Both the position numbers and the translations under genes were made by a program. From positions 141,155 through 205,154 of the forward strand of contig NZ_WBPF01000006.1 of assembly GCF_008923725.1 (NCBI RefSeq): a stretch of 64,000 nt of DNA, given 5' to 3'. This document shows, piece by piece, positions 26,089 through 35,091 of this stretch. The first letter of the stretch is position 1. Each line of letters opens with the position of its first letter. The stretch is from Bacillus sp. CH140a_4T. GTDB taxonomy: Bacteria; Bacillota; Bacilli; Bacillales; Bacillaceae_G. The notes below the pieces were generated by a model, which saw only the letters and a program-made list of their open reading frames with translations, was not told the DNA's origin and made no database searches.

Positions 26089-27546
26089 ATGCAAAGTCCA
26101 TTTTTTCTAAAACTTAATACATTTTGTGTGAAATCCTTGTTAGTGCTATGTCTCATTATTTCTGCAGCTATTACATGGCAATCAGTATACGTAGTTAGAG
26201 AACAAGCCCACACTCGTTTACTTATTATAGTCCCAATTATTATTATGATAGGGCTTCTATTTTTATTAATTGGCTATATTTCTAACAAATATATGTCAAA
26301 ACTAATATTCACTATTTCACTTATCATCTTAGCTTTCTCTATTCGATTCATCTGGGTTCTTAATATCCAAACTCCTGTCGAATCGGATTTTGCTATGATG
26401 TACAATGGTGCCGTGCAAGCAACTAAAGGAGATTTTAGTTTCGCCCAAAGTACATATTATACTTCATGGGTTTATCAACTTGGATTCACAATGTACCAAG
26501 CTTTTATTATTAATTTATTTGGCGAAGGAACCTTCCTTCTAAAGTTCTTAAACGTATTATATTGCACAGGAACAACATTACTCATTTACAAAATAACTTC
26601 TCACATCTTTAATGAGTGGTCTGGACGTCTGGCTGGTTTACTATATGCAATATATATCCCAAGCATCGTATTAAGCTCAGTCCTAACAAATCAACATTTG
26701 GCTACATTCTTATTTTATCTTGGGTTTTATTTATTAATTACAAAAGGCTTAAGCCATAAATATATGTGGATTTTTATAGGGATTTCGCTTTCTTTAGGTG
26801 ATATCATGCGCCCACTTGGTGCTATCATCCTAATTGCAGTAACTATTTATGTCTTTTTACAAGGTATGTTAGGGAAATCAAAACAAGATATCTTCACTTC
26901 CATTAAAAAACTTTGTGGAATTTTCGTCGTATTTTACCTTGTACATTACATTATAAGTTATTCATTTATATCTGCTGGAATTACACAATATCCACTATCT
27001 AACCGTGACCCTCTCTGGAAATTCACAGTAGGATTTAACCATGAAACAAAGGGTGGCTATTCTGCAGCAGATGCAGAATATATTATGTCCCTTGAAATCG
27101 GTGAAGAACGCAAAGCTGCTGAAAAGAAGCTGATTCAAGAACGACTGGCTGATCCACAAAAAGTTTTATCTTTATTTGGTGATAAGTTCACACTCATGTG
27201 GGCAGATTACGACTCCGCTCCATTATGGAGTTTACTGACACTTGGGGACACAGATAATGATATGATTACTTTAAAAGATGACCTTACGAAATATGAAAAG
27301 TATATGTACATTACAGCTATGCTCTTTAGCACATTGGCGCTTGTTTATCTCGTGTTGACTAAGCAAAATAACACGCATTATACACTATTTTTATTGTTGA
27401 TAATCGGTTACATAACTGTTCATTTCTTAATTGAATACCAAACAAGATACCGATACTTCATCATTCCTAGCTTTACGATTATTCAAAGTTACGGGCTATA
27501 TTTATGCTATCGATTTATATCGAACAGAAAGTCTTCAAAAGTGTAA
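26089..27546 (+). CDS. GT-C fold membrane glycosyltransferase-like protein (paralogue 2)
   Basis: 485-aa protein with about 12 hydrophobic segments, GT39/PMT-like. The first outer loop contains QTPVESDFAMMYNGA (Asp near 104), the position of the GT-C catalytic aspartate. A large extracytoplasmic segment with NHETKGGYSAADAEY and REDPLWKF-like features lies around 310-345. The C-terminal part has FLIEYQTRYRYFIIPSFTIIQSYG. Same fold and motifs as the proteins at 19187-20500 and 27625-29085. Expected to take sugar from a polyprenyl-phosphate donor, such as that made by the GtrB-type enzyme at 29872, and place it on a surface polymer. Confidence 0.75.
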   Translation: MQSPFFLKLNTFCVKSLLVLCLIISAAITWQSVYVVREQAHTRLLIIVPIIIMIGLLFLLIGYISNKYMSKLIFTISLIILAFSIRFIWVLNIQTPVESDFAMMYNGAVQATKGDFSFAQSTYYTSWVYQLGFTMYQAFIINLFGEGTFLLKFLNVLYCTGTTLLIYKITSHIFNEWSGRLAGLLYAIYIPSIVLSSVLTNQHLATFLFYLGFYLLITKGLSHKYMWIFIGISLSLGDIMRPLGAIILIAVTIYVFLQGMLGKSKQDIFTSIKKLCGIFVVFYLVHYIISYSFISAGITQYPLSNRDPLWKFTVGFNHETKGGYSAADAEYIMSLEIGEERKAAEKKLIQERLADPQKVLSLFGDKFTLMWADYDSAPLWSLLTLGDTDNDMITLKDDLTKYEKYMYITAMLFSTLALVYLVLTKQNNTHYTLFLLLIIGYITVHFLIEYQTRYRYFIIPSFTIIQSYGLYLCYRFISNRKSSKV

Positions 27547-27592
27547 CTTTAATTAATAAGTATTTTATTATTAAAATAAATGAAAATGAAAT

Positions 27593-27637
27593 AGAAAAGG
27601 CATGAGCCCGGTGCAATACCGAACTCATGCCTTTTTA
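27593..27637. terminator. Bidirectional terminator between two GT-C genes
   Basis: Arms AAAAGGCATGAG/CTCATGCCTTTT. The minus-strand gene's stop codon lies inside the hairpin. Confidence 0.85.
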
Positions 27638-29085
27638 TTTATATCTATATTTTCTTTTTTACTGTAAGCGTAATTTATACCAAAGGCAGACAAAATTATC
27701 ATCGGTATTGTAGCTGAATAATGATATCGTGATGCCACTTCTACTAATAACTGCGCCATTGTTAACCCTATTGTATATAAGCAAATCATAAATAGGATAG
27801 ATTTAGTTTTATTTTTTATCATTATTAATACACCTAATATTGAAGTCACAATTAAGAAGTAATAAAAAATATTAGATGCCACGGTATATCTTACTACATT
27901 ATCTAATGCAGGCTCGGCGTAAGAAACTGCCGCACTATCTTCACTTAAAAAGACAAAGAATTTATCCGAAAATAATTTCATAAAATCGATATTGTCGTTT
28001 AGTATTCTGTTCTTCGCCTCTTCTAGCATTTTTTGTTGAGAATCCTCAGCAGTCCACCCTGGTTTATTATTATATTCAAACAACAATTCTGCATCTGGCA
28101 TATTCCATTTTCCGGATTCAGCCTGATTGAACCCTACATAAACATTATATCCTGGTGCTGATGCTATTTCTTCACCTAAACGTAATGTTATATACTGATT
28201 GATCACCGAAGAAAAAATAACATACCCAATAACGATAACTCCTACATATACTACCTTGTTTAATAATATTTTTTTATTTCCTATGTGCTTCGTGTTAATA
28301 ATAAATAACCATATGACTAGGGCTATAATTGGAACAGCTGCAATTGGTCGTACCATATTCATTAATGCAAGTAGTGCCGCTAATAAAATCGAGTACACAA
28401 GTAATTTTTTTATACTTATATTGTGAATCTTCTCATGAACGCTTATCATAACTGCCCAAATTAATAATAGTATTGTACAATACAACGGCTCTGACAATAC
28501 AAACATGTTATAAATCGTTTGTGAAGGCAATACTATCCATAAAATACTAGCTGTTATGGCTGTTCTAACTCCACCAATTTTTCTAGATATAACATATATT
28601 AATCCCATTGATATTGTAGTTAAAACAACATTTACGATAGGCGCTACCATATGACTAGCTCCAAATATTTTTAAGAAAATACTTAAAAATGAGGCGTAAC
28701 CAAAAATATGTGGAAATAATGCAATATAATTATTATCAATAACAAATTCTTTACTCAATGCTTCTGCAGTATAATAAAATGTAGCATAATCAACTAATGG
28801 CTGAATTTTATATGTAAGAACCCACGTTAATTTAACTGCTAAGCAAATAATTACTAACACAAAAAAGCATTTTTTCTCATTTAATTTTTCTAGATATAAA
28901 GAACTTTTTCTAAGTACATAAAACCCAATTGTACATAAAAATACGACCCCAGTTACTATCATTGTGTAATTATATTTTTGCGTATCCGAAAAATAATCCA
29001 CCACTAATATTGAGGCAAAAAAGACATATATTATGTATACTGCACGTGTAGAAAGAGTCGATAACCCTTTTAAAAATAATTTCAA
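27625..29085 (-). CDS. GT-C fold membrane glycosyltransferase-like protein (paralogue 3)
   Basis: 486-aa protein with 12-13 hydrophobic segments. The outer loop after TM3 has YKIQPLVDYATFYYTA, with Asp near residue 100 as the likely catalytic base. A later outer loop contains YNVYVGFNQAESGKWNMPDAE, comparable to the VGFNHETKGGYSAADAE loop of the neighbouring paralogue. The C-terminus has ELLVEVASRYHYSATIPM, parallel to the EYQTRYRYFIIPS of paralogue 2. Convergent with paralogue 2 and divergent from gtrA. Function by fold: extracytoplasmic glycosyl transfer. Confidence 0.75.
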   Translation of the reverse strand: MKLFLKGLSTLSTRAVYIIYVFFASILVVDYFSDTQKYNYTMIVTGVVFLCTIGFYVLRKSSLYLEKLNEKKCFFVLVIICLAVKLTWVLTYKIQPLVDYATFYYTAEALSKEFVIDNNYIALFPHIFGYASFLSIFLKIFGASHMVAPIVNVVLTTISMGLIYVISRKIGGVRTAITASILWIVLPSQTIYNMFVLSEPLYCTILLLIWAVMISVHEKIHNISIKKLLVYSILLAALLALMNMVRPIAAVPIIALVIWLFIINTKHIGNKKILLNKVVYVGVIVIGYVIFSSVINQYITLRLGEEIASAPGYNVYVGFNQAESGKWNMPDAELLFEYNNKPGWTAEDSQQKMLEEAKNRILNDNIDFMKLFSDKFFVFLSEDSAAVSYAEPALDNVVRYTVASNIFYYFLIVTSILGVLIMIKNKTKSILFMICLYTIGLTMAQLLVEVASRYHYSATIPMIILSAFGINYAYSKKENIDINKKA

Positions 29086-29451
29086 TACAATCTACTCCTT
29101 TAAACATTGGTACAAAAATACCGTTATATACTGTATAAAACTGAAGAACTTTATCATCTTAATAAATGTTCAAGTATCCCCGATAATAGCGTACAAACCA
29201 CATCACACATCACTATACATGAATCAGGTTGATATTTCCATATTCAATTCTTTATATTTAATCAATTGAATAAACATTTATACAAATAAGTATATATATT
29301 TGATTATACGTTTAAATTACAAAAACATTAGATTTACTCAATTGCATTAACGTTTCAATATAAACTATGCTATAATTGATAGTTGTTATGTAGATAACCT
29401 TTCTACATTTCCTGTTTTATTTATATATTTTATAAAGATGAGGATACTATT
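29086..29451. other. Divergent intergenic region (366 bp)
   Basis: Between paralogue 3 and gtrA. Very AT-rich. The only recognisable element is the extended -10 listed at 29368; a 78-codon plus-strand frame at 29033 has no coding character. Confidence 0.4.
29368..29376 (+). promoter_or_regulatory. Extended -10 promoter of the gtrA-gtrB operon
   Basis: TGCTATAAT (extended -10) about 75 bases upstream of gtrA; no convincing -35, as allowed for extended -10 promoters. Confidence 0.5.
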
Positions 29452-29835
29452 ATGGAGAAACTCTTAAAGTTTGGTTTAGTAGGAATCTTTAATACGCTCA
29501 TTACAATTATTAGCTTTTGGATATTATTAAAATTTGGAATGAACTACCTTATTGCGAATACCATTGCCTATTTAATTGGTGTTGCCAATAGCTACTATTG
29601 GAACAAGAATTGGGTGTTTAAACCTAATAATAAAAGCACGTCAATGTTCTTTAAATTTCTAACTGTAAATTTAATTGTATTGGCTTTTAATACATTATGT
29701 TTATTTATATTAGTAGATAAACTTACCTTTAATGCATTAATTGCACAAATCTTTGCAATTGGTGTCGGAATGGTTATAAATTTTGTTCTTAATAAAATTT
29801 GGACATTCAACCAAACTGAAAAGGCTACTAATTAA
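29452..29835 (+). CDS. GtrA-family membrane protein
   Basis: 127-aa, four-TM protein of the GtrA family: KFGLVGIFNTLITI at the N-terminus, ANTIAYLIGVANSYYWNKNWVF in the middle and FVLNKIWTF at the end, the two-repeat pattern of GtrA/YngA/YkcB-like proteins. Known role: proposed flippase or helper for undecaprenyl-phosphate-linked sugars in O-antigen or teichoic-acid glycosylation. Followed after 36 bp by the GtrB-type transferase gene, clearly one operon. Confidence 0.9.
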   Translation: MEKLLKFGLVGIFNTLITIISFWILLKFGMNYLIANTIAYLIGVANSYYWNKNWVFKPNNKSTSMFFKFLTVNLIVLAFNTLCLFILVDKLTFNALIAQIFAIGVGMVINFVLNKIWTFNQTEKATN

Positions 29836-29871
29836 ACTTGAACAACTTATTAAAACTACGGAGGATACAAC

Positions 29872-30843
29872 ATGCAAAAATTAATTTCGGTTGTAGTTCC
29901 TATGTACTTCGAGGAAGAAGTAGCGCAGGAATGTTATAACCGTTTAAAGTCCGTTATGCTTCAAAATGATATTAATTACGAGTTTGTCTTTGTAAACGAC
30001 GGTAGCACAGACCGTACAATGGAAATCTTATCTGAGATTGCAGCAAATGATTACCGTACAAAAATCGTTAATTTTGCACGTAACTTTGGACATCAAGTAG
30101 CCGTTACAGCTGGTATTGCTGCTGCAAAAGGTGATGCTATTGTAATTATCGATGCAGACTTACAAGATCCACCTGAAGTTATTCCTGAACTTATTGCAAA
30201 ATGGGAAGAAGGATATGAAGTTGTTTATGCAAAACGTAAACAACGTAAAGGTGAAACTTGGTTTAAACTTTTAACAGCTAAATATTTCTATAAATTCTTA
30301 AACTACATGTCTGATATCGATATCCCAAAAGATACTGGTGATTTCCGAATCATCGACCGTAAAGTAGCTGATGTTTTTAATCAAATGACTGAGCGCAATC
30401 GCTTCATCCGCGGTATGATGTCTTGGGTTGGCTTCCGCCAAACTTATGTTGAATATGAACGCGATGAGCGCTTTGCTGGTGAAACAAAATATCCATTAAA
30501 GAAAATGATTAAATTTGCATCTGATGGCATTATTGCATTTTCAACAAAGCCATTACGTATCGTTATGTCTATAGGTTTATTATCAGTTCTCATTTCAATA
30601 ATTGTCTTACTATATACAATTACTGTAAAAATTATTGGCACTGGTACGCAAACAGGTTGGGCGTCTATTATGGTCGCTATTACATTCTTTAGCGGCATTC
30701 AGTTACTTGGTCTTGGAATCGTCGGCCAATATATTGCTCGTATTTATGACGAAAGTAAGAACCGTCCGATTTATATCGTAAAAGAGACAATCAATATTGA
30801 GCAAGAAGAGACTACACAAACAAAAGAAACAGTGAATGCATAA
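29872..30843 (+). CDS. GtrB/CsbB-type undecaprenyl-phosphate glycosyltransferase
   Basis: 323-aa GT2 enzyme anchored by two C-terminal transmembrane helices (about 230-295). Seen: SVVVPMYFEEE, VNDGSTDRT (about 39-47), IDADLQDPPE (about 91-100, DXD), the DTGDFRIIDRKV block (about 156) and RFIRGM...GFRQ. This is the DPM1/GtrB/CsbB pattern, which transfers a sugar (glucose or GlcNAc) to undecaprenyl phosphate at the inner face. RBS GGAGG precedes ATG. With GtrA and a nearby GT-C enzyme it makes the classic three-component glycosylation module. The Thr/Glu-rich tail is unremarkable. Confidence 0.9.
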   Translation: MQKLISVVVPMYFEEEVAQECYNRLKSVMLQNDINYEFVFVNDGSTDRTMEILSEIAANDYRTKIVNFARNFGHQVAVTAGIAAAKGDAIVIIDADLQDPPEVIPELIAKWEEGYEVVYAKRKQRKGETWFKLLTAKYFYKFLNYMSDIDIPKDTGDFRIIDRKVADVFNQMTERNRFIRGMMSWVGFRQTYVEYERDERFAGETKYPLKKMIKFASDGIIAFSTKPLRIVMSIGLLSVLISIIVLLYTITVKIIGTGTQTGWASIMVAITFFSGIQLLGLGIVGQYIARIYDESKNRPIYIVKETINIEQEETTQTKETVNA

Positions 30844-30844
30844 T

Positions 30845-30883
30845 AAAAAAGGTAACAATGAGAACTATCATTGTTACCTTTTT
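30845..30883. terminator. Bidirectional terminator
   Basis: AAAAAGGTAACAATGA pairs with TCATTGTTACCTTTTT; shared by the gtrB-type gene and the tetR-type gene. Confidence 0.85.
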
Positions 30884-31746
30884 ATATTGTAATAGCCCAT
30901 GAGCCTCAAACGAAATTCTTTTAAAGTTGGATATGCTTCTAAATTAAACAACATCCCTTGGATAACTGGAATTCTTGGATTTTGCATTCTCATTTCTGCC
31001 TCCAAGACATCTAATGTAACAAGCAATTCCTCATCTTCAAGTTGATCAGCTAATGTGCGTTTAAAAACAATAATTTCCTTTAAAAAGTGTTCCTTCACCT
31101 GCTCTTTAATAAGCTCTGATTTACAAAGGAATTCCCCAAGCTTTTCTTCATGTAACACGGGTTCTTCTGAGGATTCTACCAATCCATCTACTAAATCATC
31201 CACCCTTTTCAAAATAAAAGCAGAGACATAAGATAAATCAATTTCTGGAGCCTGTAGAATAATTAATTCTAAATATCCGCGGTAGATCCCTTCTACCATA
31301 ATTACTAAATCTAATAAATATGGTATAACCTTTTCACCATAAATGGACAATAAACTATTCCGATAAAATGCGTGGGACTCCAATTTCATCCGCATCATAA
31401 ATTCTTCCACATCTTTATTAAAAGGAATAGCATTTTCCCGTGCATGCATAATAATAAATTCTTTATGCTTTTGTATATCGTTAAACTGACAATGCAATTG
31501 CTTTGTGAATTTTTCACGCGGCAATAACGATTCTTTTTCAATATCCATCATTTTATTTTGAATCTTGTCATAATAATATCGAAGTGTCGCTAATAAAAGC
31601 TCGTCTTTCGATTTAAAATATAAATAGAAAGCTCCCTTAGATATACCGCAAGCTGTCACAATTTCCTGCACTGATGTCGCATTTACACCCTTATTCGCAA
31701 ATAACTTCATAGCCAACTCTATAATTAAGCGCTCTTTTTCTTTCAT
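30874..31746 (-). CDS. TetR-family repressor of the divergent RND pump
   Basis: 290-aa regulator, longer than usual (about 190-220 aa). The N-terminal HTH (about 5-50) has ELAMKLFANKGVNATSVQEIV and GISKGAFYLYFKSKDELLLAT. The remaining ~240 residues are helical and include an extended C-terminal region beyond the normal ligand domain. ATG 31746 follows AGGAGA; an in-frame start 12 codons upstream has no RBS. Divergent from the RND gene, with two palindromic operators in between, one of them inside the pump's promoter spacer. The inducer is unknown. Confidence 0.9.
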   Translation of the reverse strand: MKEKERLIIELAMKLFANKGVNATSVQEIVTACGISKGAFYLYFKSKDELLLATLRYYYDKIQNKMMDIEKESLLPREKFTKQLHCQFNDIQKHKEFIIMHARENAIPFNKDVEEFMMRMKLESHAFYRNSLLSIYGEKVIPYLLDLVIMVEGIYRGYLELIILQAPEIDLSYVSAFILKRVDDLVDGLVESSEEPVLHEEKLGEFLCKSELIKEQVKEHFLKEIIVFKRTLADQLEDEELLVTLDVLEAEMRMQNPRIPVIQGMLFNLEAYPTLKEFRLRLMGYYNIKR

Positions 31747-31814
31747 ATTGTCTCTCCTAAATTTAATCTCGCATCTTACCATAAATATATCTCGCTATTT
31801 ACAGATAATAAATT

Positions 31815-31838
31815 ATTCACTGATTAAAGTTTCACTTT
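31815..31838 (-). repeat. bcr1-like terminal fragment
   Basis: On the minus strand AAGTGAAACTTTAATCAGTG matches the extreme 5' end of the repeat at 21379; nothing else of the element remains. Confidence 0.5.
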
Positions 31839-31858
31839 TATTATACCATCTCTTTTCA

Positions 31859-31888
31859 TTGACTACTGACCAATCAGTCAGTTATATT
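31859..31888 (+). promoter_or_regulatory. Promoter of the RND pump gene with embedded operator 1
   Basis: TTGACT (31859-31864), an 18-bp spacer, and TATATT (31883-31888). The spacer and -10 edge hold ACTGAC-N6-GTCAGT (31865-31882), a perfect inverted repeat suited to steric repression. Confidence 0.7.
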
Positions 31889-31899
31889 ATGTATTAGAC

Positions 31900-31913
31900 T
31901 GACCAGTTGGTCA
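31900..31913. promoter_or_regulatory. Operator 2 for the TetR-type repressor
   Basis: TGACCAGTTGGTCA, a perfect 6-2-6 palindrome just downstream of the expected transcription start. It shares the TGAC/GTCA core with operator 1. Confidence 0.7.
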
Positions 31914-31937
31914 ATACAATACAAAGGGAGCGCAAAC

Positions 31938-34900
31938 ATGAACAAAATCATTAATTTCTCGTTAAAAAATAAGTTCGCGGTTTGGCTACTAACCATTATC
32001 GTTACCATTGCAGGTATTTATTCTGGGCTGAACATGAAGCTGGAAACAATTCCTGATATTACAACACCAATTGTAACAGTAACTACGGTTTATCCTGGTG
32101 CTACACCGGAAGAAGTAGCTGATAAAGTTTCAAAACCGATGGAAGAGCAACTACAAAATTTAAGTGGTGTAAATGTTGTTAGTTCATCATCTTTTCAAAA
32201 CGCATCTTCTATTCAGGTAGAATATGATTTTGATAAAAATATGGAAAAGGCCGAAACCGAAATTAAAGAAGCTCTCGCAAATGTGAAAATGCCAGAAGGC
32301 GTAAAGGATCCGAAAGTTTCACGTGTAAACTTCAATGCCTTTCCTGTTATTTCGTTAAGCGTAGCAAGTAAAAATGAATCTTTAGCTACCTTAACTGAAA
32401 ATGTAGAAAAAAATGTTGTTCCAGGATTAAAAGGACTTGATGGAGTCGCATCTGTTCAAATTTCAGGCCAACAAGTAGATGAAGTACAACTTGTCTTCAA
32501 GAAAGATAAGATGAAAGAATTAGGTTTAAGTGAAGATACTGTAAAAAATGTAATTAAAGGATCGGACGTATCTTTACCACTTGGCTTATATACATTTAAA
32601 GACACGGAAAAATCAGTTGTTGTAGATGGAAATATTACGACAATAAAAGCATTAAAAGAATTAAAGATACCGGCTATACCTTCATCACCGAGCGGTCAAG
32701 GTAATCAAAATGCTGGAGCTGGGGCACAAATGCCGCAAATGAATCCAGCCGCTATGAACGGGATTCCGACAGTTACATTAGACGAAATTGCTGACATTAA
32801 AGAAGTCGGAAAAGCGGAATCTATTTCCCGTACAAATGGAAAAGAAGCAATTGGAATTCAAATTGTAAAAGCTGCTGACGCGAATACAGTTGACGTTGTA
32901 AATGCAGTTAAGGATAAAGTAAAAGAACTTGAGAAAAAATATAAAGACTTAGAGATTATTTCAACATTCGACCAAGGTGCACCTATTGAGAAATCAGTAG
33001 AAACAATGCTGAGCAAAGCTATTTTCGGTGCTATCTTTGCGATTGTTATTATTATGCTGTTCCTACGAAATATCCGAACAACATTAATCTCTGTCGTTTC
33101 CATACCACTTTCTTTATTAATTGCTGTATTAGTCATAAAACAAATGGATATTACACTTAACATTATGACACTCGGAGCAATGACAGTCGCTATCGGGCGC
33201 GTTGTGGATGACTCCATTGTTGTTATTGAAAATATTTACCGACGAATGTCGTTATCAGAAGAGAAACTGCGCGGGAAAGATTTAATTCGTGAAGCTACGA
33301 AGGAAATGTTCATCCCAATTATGTCTTCTACCATTGTAACAATTGCTGTATTTTTACCGCTTGGACTAGTAAAAGGTATGATTGGTGAAATGTTCTTGCC
33401 ATTCGCCTTAACTATTGTCTTCGCTTTATTAGCATCGTTACTAGTAGCAGTTACAATCGTACCAATGCTAGCTCACTCTTTATTTAAGAAAGAGAGCATG
33501 AGGGAAAAAGAAGTACATCATGAAGAAAAACCAAGTAAATTAGCAAATGGGTATAAACGTATACTTGCATGGGCTTTAAATCATAAAATCATTACATCAA
33601 GTATCGCTGTCCTTCTATTAGTTGGTAGTCTTGCACTTGTGCCAGTTATCGGTGTAAGCTTCTTACCATCTGAAGAAGAAAAAATGATCATTACAACGTA
33701 CAATCCTGAACCAGGTCAAACGTTAGAAGACGTTGAAAAAATTGCAACGAAAGCCGAGAAGCACTTCCAAGATAATAAAGACGTGAAAACAATTCAGTTC
33801 TCATTAGGCGGAGAAAATCCAATGAGTCCTGGTCAATCAAATCAGGCAATGTTCTTCGTGCAATATGATAACGATACGAAAAACTTCGAAAAAGAGAAAG
33901 AACAAGTCGTAAAAGATTTACAGAAGATGTCTGGAAAAGGCGAATGGAAAAACCAAGATTTCGGAGCGAGTGGCGGTAGTAATGAAATTAAACTATACGT
34001 TTACGGAGATAGCTCAGAAGACATTAAACCTGTCGTAAAAGATATTCAAAATATCATGAAGAAAAATAAAGACTTAAAAGATATAGACTCTAGTATCGCA
34101 AAAACATATGCAGAGTACACTTTAGTCGCAGATCAGGAAAAACTAAGTAAGATGGGTCTAACGGCTGCACAAATTGGGATGGGACTTTCTAATCCACACG
34201 ATCGCCCTGTTCTCACAACAATTAAAAAAGATGGTAAAGATGTCAATGTATATGTAGAAGCTGAAAAACAAAATTATGAAACTATAGATGACTTAACCAA
34301 TCGAAAACTTACAACACCACTTGGTAACGAAGTGGCTGTGAAAGATGTGATGACTGTAAAAGAAGGAGAAACTTCAAATACAGTGAAACACCGCGATGGC
34401 CGTGTTTATGCAGAAGTAAGTGCAAAACTAACATCTGATGATGTTTCAAAAGCATCTGCCGCGGTTCAAAAAGAAGTAGATAAAATGGATCTTCCTTCTG
34501 GCGTAGATGTTTCTATGGGCGGCGTTACAAAAGATATTGAAGAATCATTCAAGCAACTTGGCTTAGCGATGTTAGCTGCGATTGCCATTGTATACTTCGT
34601 TCTTGTCGTTACATTTGGCGGTGCCCTTGCACCATTCGCAATTTTATTCTCGCTACCATTCACAATTATTGGGGCTCTTGTTGCCTTATTAATCTCTGGT
34701 GAGACATTAAGTGTATCTGCAATGATTGGTGCGCTTATGTTAATCGGTATCGTTGTAACAAACGCAATCGTGCTTATCGACCGCGTTATTCATAAAGAAA
34801 ATGAAGGTCTATCAACACGTGAAGCTTTATTAGAAGCTGGTGTAACACGCCTTCGCCCGATTTTAATGACTGCAATTGCAACAATCGGGGCTCTTATCCC

Positions 34901-35054
34901 GCTTGCATTAGGATTTGAAGGTAGCGGCTTAATTTCTAAAGGGCTTGGTGTAACAGTAATTGGTGGATTAACAAGTTCAACGTTATTAACACTTCTTATT
35001 GTTCCAATCGTTTATGAAGTATTAAGCAAATTTAAAAAGAAACAAGCAAAATAA
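31938..35054 (+). CDS. RND efflux pump (SwrC/AcrB type)
   Basis: 1038-aa inner-membrane transporter with the 12-TM RND plan: TM1 at residues 14-32, a large porter loop, TM2-6 (about 355-520), a second porter loop and TM8-12. Proton-relay aspartates Asp424-Asp425 sit in TM4 (AIGRVVDDSIVVIENI). The first porter loop contains a Gly/Gln/Met/Pro-rich insertion (about 250-275). Close to B. subtilis SwrC (YerP), which exports surfactin and confers resistance to lipophilic compounds. No periplasmic adaptor or outer-membrane gene, as expected in Gram-positives. Controlled by the divergent TetR repressor. Confidence 0.92.
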   Translation: MNKIINFSLKNKFAVWLLTIIVTIAGIYSGLNMKLETIPDITTPIVTVTTVYPGATPEEVADKVSKPMEEQLQNLSGVNVVSSSSFQNASSIQVEYDFDKNMEKAETEIKEALANVKMPEGVKDPKVSRVNFNAFPVISLSVASKNESLATLTENVEKNVVPGLKGLDGVASVQISGQQVDEVQLVFKKDKMKELGLSEDTVKNVIKGSDVSLPLGLYTFKDTEKSVVVDGNITTIKALKELKIPAIPSSPSGQGNQNAGAGAQMPQMNPAAMNGIPTVTLDEIADIKEVGKAESISRTNGKEAIGIQIVKAADANTVDVVNAVKDKVKELEKKYKDLEIISTFDQGAPIEKSVETMLSKAIFGAIFAIVIIMLFLRNIRTTLISVVSIPLSLLIAVLVIKQMDITLNIMTLGAMTVAIGRVVDDSIVVIENIYRRMSLSEEKLRGKDLIREATKEMFIPIMSSTIVTIAVFLPLGLVKGMIGEMFLPFALTIVFALLASLLVAVTIVPMLAHSLFKKESMREKEVHHEEKPSKLANGYKRILAWALNHKIITSSIAVLLLVGSLALVPVIGVSFLPSEEEKMIITTYNPEPGQTLEDVEKIATKAEKHFQDNKDVKTIQFSLGGENPMSPGQSNQAMFFVQYDNDTKNFEKEKEQVVKDLQKMSGKGEWKNQDFGASGGSNEIKLYVYGDSSEDIKPVVKDIQNIMKKNKDLKDIDSSIAKTYAEYTLVADQEKLSKMGLTAAQIGMGLSNPHDRPVLTTIKKDGKDVNVYVEAEKQNYETIDDLTNRKLTTPLGNEVAVKDVMTVKEGETSNTVKHRDGRVYAEVSAKLTSDDVSKASAAVQKEVDKMDLPSGVDVSMGGVTKDIEESFKQLGLAMLAAIAIVYFVLVVTFGGALAPFAILFSLPFTIIGALVALLISGETLSVSAMIGALMLIGIVVTNAIVLIDRVIHKENEGLSTREALLEAGVTRLRPILMTAIATIGALIPLALGFEGSGLISKGLGVTVIGGLTSSTLLTLLIVPIVYEVLSKFKKKQAK

Positions 35055-35055
35055 C

Positions 35056-35091
35056 AAAAAAATAACCTCGCTAACTGCGAGGTTATTTTTT
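35056..35091. terminator. Bidirectional terminator
   Basis: Arms AAAATAACCTCG/CGAGGTTATTTT; serves the pump gene and msrAB, whose stop lies within the right arm. Confidence 0.88.

Noticed and set aside
29033-29269. 78-codon plus-strand frame
   Set aside because: Starts antisense to the GT-C gene, has no RBS and no coding character.
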